From positions 1 through 7,377 of the forward strand of contig NZ_JBNCAN010000044.1 of the NCBI RefSeq assembly GCF_049808615.1: DNA of 7,377 nt, in the 5' to 3' direction. Under the pieces are notes generated by a model. The model had not been told where the DNA came from. It made no database searches and was given only the letters and a program-made list of their open reading frames with translations. Below are positions 5,292 through 7,377 of this stretch, one piece after another (within the stretch, counting starts at the first letter, position 1; each line of letters opens with the position of its first letter). The translations under genes were made by a program, and so were the position numbers. This stretch comes from Modicisalibacter sp049808615. Its GTDB lineage: Bacteria; Pseudomonadota; Gammaproteobacteria; Pseudomonadales; Halomonadaceae.

Positions 5292-6711
5292 CGGCAACAC
5301 TCCTGCTGATTCGCTTCAGACGCCAGCCCAGCAACAGTGCCGATACTGTCAGGCCAGCGATCAATCCTATCCAGTAACCATACACTCCCAGGGCATCTGT
5401 CACCCCCGAGATACCGATGCTCCCCAGTAGATGACCGCTGCCTAGCCCTATCAGCCAGTAGGAGAGGAGGGTAATCGCCATGATGATCCGGGTGTCCTTG
5501 TAGCCCCTCAACGCCCCCGCCATGTTGACCTGCAAAGAATCCGATACCTGATAGATCATGGCCAGCGATATCAACGACAGCGCCAGTGCCTGCACCTGTT
5601 GGTTGGAGGTGTAAAGCGCCACCACGGGGCCTGCAGTCAGCCACAGAATGACATTGTTGAGCAAGGCAATCAGTAGGCATACGAACAGGCCGTTCCAAGC
5701 GACGAAACGAGTCAATTCAGGGCGCCCAGCGCCCAGTGTGTTGCCAACTCTAACGGTGAGTGCCATGGCCAGGGACAAGGGCAGCATGAACAAGATCGAG
5801 GTGAAGTTGAGTGCTACCTGGTGGGCCGCCACGGTGATTTCACCAAGACTCGCCACGAGCAGTGCGATCAGGGTAAACAGGGTCACCTCGACGAAGATGG
5901 CCACGCCAATCGGCAAGCCGATATGCAGCAGTTCCATCATCATTGACCATTGCGGCCGAGTCAGCGTTTGCCATAGCACCACGGGGCCATAGGCTCGGCT
6001 ACGTTTCGTATAGAGCAGCATGGCCAGGCACATGGCCCACATGGATAGCGCCGTGGCAATGCCGCAGCCAACCGCACCCAGGGCGGGCAGCGCTCTTAGT
6101 CCAGCAGGGACGATCTCGCCAAACAACGCCACCAGGCCGTCACCGCCATAGATCAGCAGGTAGTTGCTGGGGACGTTGATACCCAGCCCGATCAAGCTGA
6201 TCCATAAGGTGGGGCGGGTATGGTTCATGCCATCGGAGTAGGCGCGCAGTGCTTGATACAGGGCAACGCCGGGCATGCCGAAGGCGACTGCCGCGAGGTA
6301 GGCAGTGGACAAATCCATCACTCGTGTCGGTACCGCCATGAGGCGAAAGACCGGTTCAATGGAAAACCATAGTAGCAGACCCGCTACTATACCGAGCGCG
6401 ATGCTGAGCCAAAGCGCCTGATGCACATAGGGACAAATTCGTTCGCTGCGTTTTCCGCCGAGTAATTGAGCGACGATAGGGGTCAGGCCGATCAAGGTAC
6501 CGGTTATGAACAGCATCAGCGGCAGCCATAGACTGGAGCCCACCGACACCGCGGCCAGATCGGTAGCGCTGACGCGTCCCGACATGATCACATCGGTCAC
6601 CCCCATGCCGGACTGGGCTAATTGGGCACCGCAGATGGGCATGGCCAGCTTCAGCAACGCCATGCTTTCTTGGCGGCTGTGCCGCGCCAGCATCGCAAGG
6701 GAACGCGCCAT
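5263..6711 (-). CDS. norM: MATE family multidrug efflux transporter (NorM type)
   Basis: Inner-membrane antiporter exporting cationic drugs and dyes in exchange for Na+ or H+. The 482 residues form the expected 12 hydrophobic segments in two six-helix halves. Cation-site acidic residues of the NorM branch are present: D40 in GVTDVIMSGR, E275 in VEVTLFTLIALL and D391 in YQVSDSLQVNMAGALRGYKD, corresponding by alignment to D36, E255 and D371 of Vibrio cholerae NorM. The offset grows from 4 to 20 between the first two, implying about 16 extra residues, probably the hydrophobic loop around 197-212 (FGEIVPAGLRALPALG). Na+ coupling is plausible in a halophile but not provable here. The ATG at 6711 has GGGAG (6720-6724) 8 bases upstream. 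It is the first gene of a minus-strand unit with the DUF3080 gene and diverges from epmC; no strong promoter was recognised in the 89-bp gap. Confidence 0.95.
   Translation of the reverse strand: MARSLAMLARHSRQESMALLKLAMPICGAQLAQSGMGVTDVIMSGRVSATDLAAVSVGSSLWLPLMLFITGTLIGLTPIVAQLLGGKRSERICPYVHQALWLSIALGIVAGLLLWFSIEPVFRLMAVPTRVMDLSTAYLAAVAFGMPGVALYQALRAYSDGMNHTRPTLWISLIGLGINVPSNYLLIYGGDGLVALFGEIVPAGLRALPALGAVGCGIATALSMWAMCLAMLLYTKRSRAYGPVVLWQTLTRPQWSMMMELLHIGLPIGVAIFVEVTLFTLIALLVASLGEITVAAHQVALNFTSILFMLPLSLAMALTVRVGNTLGAGRPELTRFVAWNGLFVCLLIALLNNVILWLTAGPVVALYTSNQQVQALALSLISLAMIYQVSDSLQVNMAGALRGYKDTRIIMAITLLSYWLIGLGSGHLLGSIGISGVTDALGVYGYWIGLIAGLTVSALLLGWRLKRISRSVADGTRQVPQS
5300..5304 (-). promoter_or_regulatory. 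Ribosome binding site of the DUF3080 gene inside norM
   Basis: AGGAG on the minus strand, 8 bases before the ATG at 5291, lies within the last codons of norM. It decides between the GTG at 5300, which it overlaps, and the ATG at 5291. Ribosomes finishing norM would pass over this site, the usual arrangement for coupled translation. Confidence 0.65.
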
Positions 6712-6788
6712 GCCGTTGACTCCCGTCGTCTGTCAAAATGACGCTATGTTAGCAATTGCCATGTATTCCCGTCCGGAAATCTGGTTCG

Positions 6789-6794
6789 TATAAT
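6789..6794 (+). promoter_or_regulatory. TATAAT box directly before epmC (possible leaderless start)
   Basis: A perfect TATAAT is followed by six bases and then the epmC ATG at 6801, so transcription from it would begin at or next to the start codon. No Shine-Dalgarno sequence precedes that ATG. The -35 region (about 6766-6771, TTCCCG) is poor; a TTGCCA at 6756-6761 is 27 bases away, too far for normal spacing. Confidence 0.45.
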
Positions 6795-6800
6795 GATTGC

Positions 6801-7340
6801 ATGCACCAATTCTTTGATTTGCACAGCGCAAACGATGTCGTTGCCCTGTTCAATGGGCTTTTCAGCAACACTTATGGAACGCGGCTGATCCAGGGAGGTG
6901 ATGAGCCGCTCTATCTGCCTGCGGGGCCTGAGAGTGTCTATCATCGCATCATCTTTACCCACGACTTTTTTGCCAGTGCCTTGCACGAGGTGGCTCATTG
7001 GTGCATCGCCGGCGCCAAGCGCCGTGAGCTCGAGGACTATGGCTATTGGTACCTGCCGGATGGGCGTGATCGCGACCAGCAAACGATGTTCGAGCAAGTC
7101 GAAGTGGCACCGCAGGCCCTCGAGCTGCTTTTCACGCATGCCTGTGGACGACGCTTTGAGGTCAGTATCGACAACTTGATAGGCGAAGGAGGTGATCGCG
7201 AGGCCTTTCGTGCTCGCGTGGAGGCACGCGCGCAACGTTACCGTGCCGAAGGGTTACCGCCTAGCCCGGATATTGCACCGGGCTGGTCAGCAGCGCCCAG
7301 ATTCCGAGGGCGCGGGCCGTTGCCGCGCCCAAGCCTCTAA
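6801..7340 (+). CDS. epmC: Elongation factor P hydroxylase EpmC
   Basis: Last enzyme of EF-P maturation: it hydroxylates the lysine of EF-P already modified by EpmA and EpmB, a modification that helps ribosomes through polyproline stretches. The 179-residue product matches E. coli EpmC (YfcM, about 182). It has TRLIQGGDEPLYLPA (27-41), FASALHEVAHWCIAG (57-71) with the HEVAH metal-site motif at 62-66, and the family signature DYGYWYLPDGRDRD followed by FEQVEVAPQALE. The frame is open upstream to an ATG at 6756, but the match begins at the ATG at 6801, which has a TATAAT box 6 bases before it and no ribosome binding site. The last ~28 residues, after EGLPPSP, are rich in Pro, Gly and Arg and do not resemble the E. 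coli tail as I remember it; a frameshift there or lineage divergence is possible. The DNA of that tail contains a strong hairpin. Confidence 0.93.
   Translation: MHQFFDLHSANDVVALFNGLFSNTYGTRLIQGGDEPLYLPAGPESVYHRIIFTHDFFASALHEVAHWCIAGAKRRELEDYGYWYLPDGRDRDQQTMFEQVEVAPQALELLFTHACGRRFEVSIDNLIGEGGDREAFRARVEARAQRYRAEGLPPSPDIAPGWSAAPRFRGRGPLPRPSL
7308..7330 (+). terminator. Strong hairpin in the 3' end of epmC, possible terminator
   Basis: GGGCGCGG (7308-7315) and CCGCGCCC (7323-7330) form a perfect 8-bp GC stem with a 7-base loop inside the last codons of epmC. The nearest T-run, six T at 7349-7354, is 18 bases beyond the stem, too distant for classical intrinsic termination. The hairpin may instead protect the mRNA end or act with the following T-rich stretch. 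Confidence 0.35.
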
Positions 7341-7377
7341 TTTGATGGTTTTTTGATCAGTTCTTTGGTTTCAGAAC
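7341..7377. other. T-rich non-coding end of window
   Basis: T-rich sequence following the epmC stop codon. GTTCT (7360-7364) and AGAAC (7373-7377) could pair over an 8-base loop, cut by the window edge. It may belong to a terminator shared with a gene further right; too little is visible to decide. Confidence 0.3.

Noticed and set aside
6744..7235. 163-codon minus-strand frame opposite epmC
   Set aside because: epmC matches its family over most of its length including HEVAH, and the antisense frame has no recognisable motif or ribosome binding site.

Overview
The window is an ordinary chromosomal stretch of a gammaproteobacterium, most likely a member of the Halomonadaceae (Halomonas, Chromohalobacter or a relative). 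That guess rests on moderately high GC, on the mix of E. coli- and Pseudomonas-like gene families (GdhA, RlmM, TusA, NorM, EpmC) and on a DUF3080 lipoprotein. It is inferred from protein resemblance only, because no rRNA marker is present. No insertion sequence, phage gene, CRISPR array or tRNA was seen.

Layout: positions 1-211 are non-coding and GC-rich and can form several stem-loops. gdhA follows on the minus strand (212-1564). A 201-bp divergent control region (1565-1765) separates it from rlmM on the plus strand (1766-2833); this region holds a perfect inverted repeat and a direct repeat placed over a plausible gdhA promoter. A small ABM-domain monooxygenase-like gene (minus, about 2851-3135) converges on rlmM and diverges from tusA (plus, 3176-3415) across a degenerate tetranucleotide tract. 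tusA converges, with 7 bp between them, on a conserved hypothetical gene (minus, 3423-4118). That gene lies downstream of a DUF3080 lipoprotein gene (minus, 4194-5291), whose start overlaps the end of norM, a MATE efflux pump (minus, 5263-6711). epmC, the elongation factor P hydroxylase (plus, 6801-7340), diverges from norM.

Functionally the genes are mainly housekeeping. GdhA assimilates ammonium into glutamate. RlmM (23S rRNA methylation), TusA (sulfur relay for tRNA 2-thiouridine) and EpmC (EF-P maturation) all serve translation. NorM exports cationic compounds. norM, the DUF3080 gene and the 231-residue gene form a probable minus-strand transcription unit, which makes the two uncharacterised proteins candidate partners in envelope or export physiology; this is inference from position only.

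I see no clear candidate for a wholly new system. The points most worth a second look are the unidentified structured segment at the left edge, the operator-like repeats at gdhA/rlmM, the TATAAT box six bases before the epmC start codon (a possible leaderless mRNA), the tetranucleotide tract between the ABM gene and tusA, and the divergent C-terminus of EpmC.
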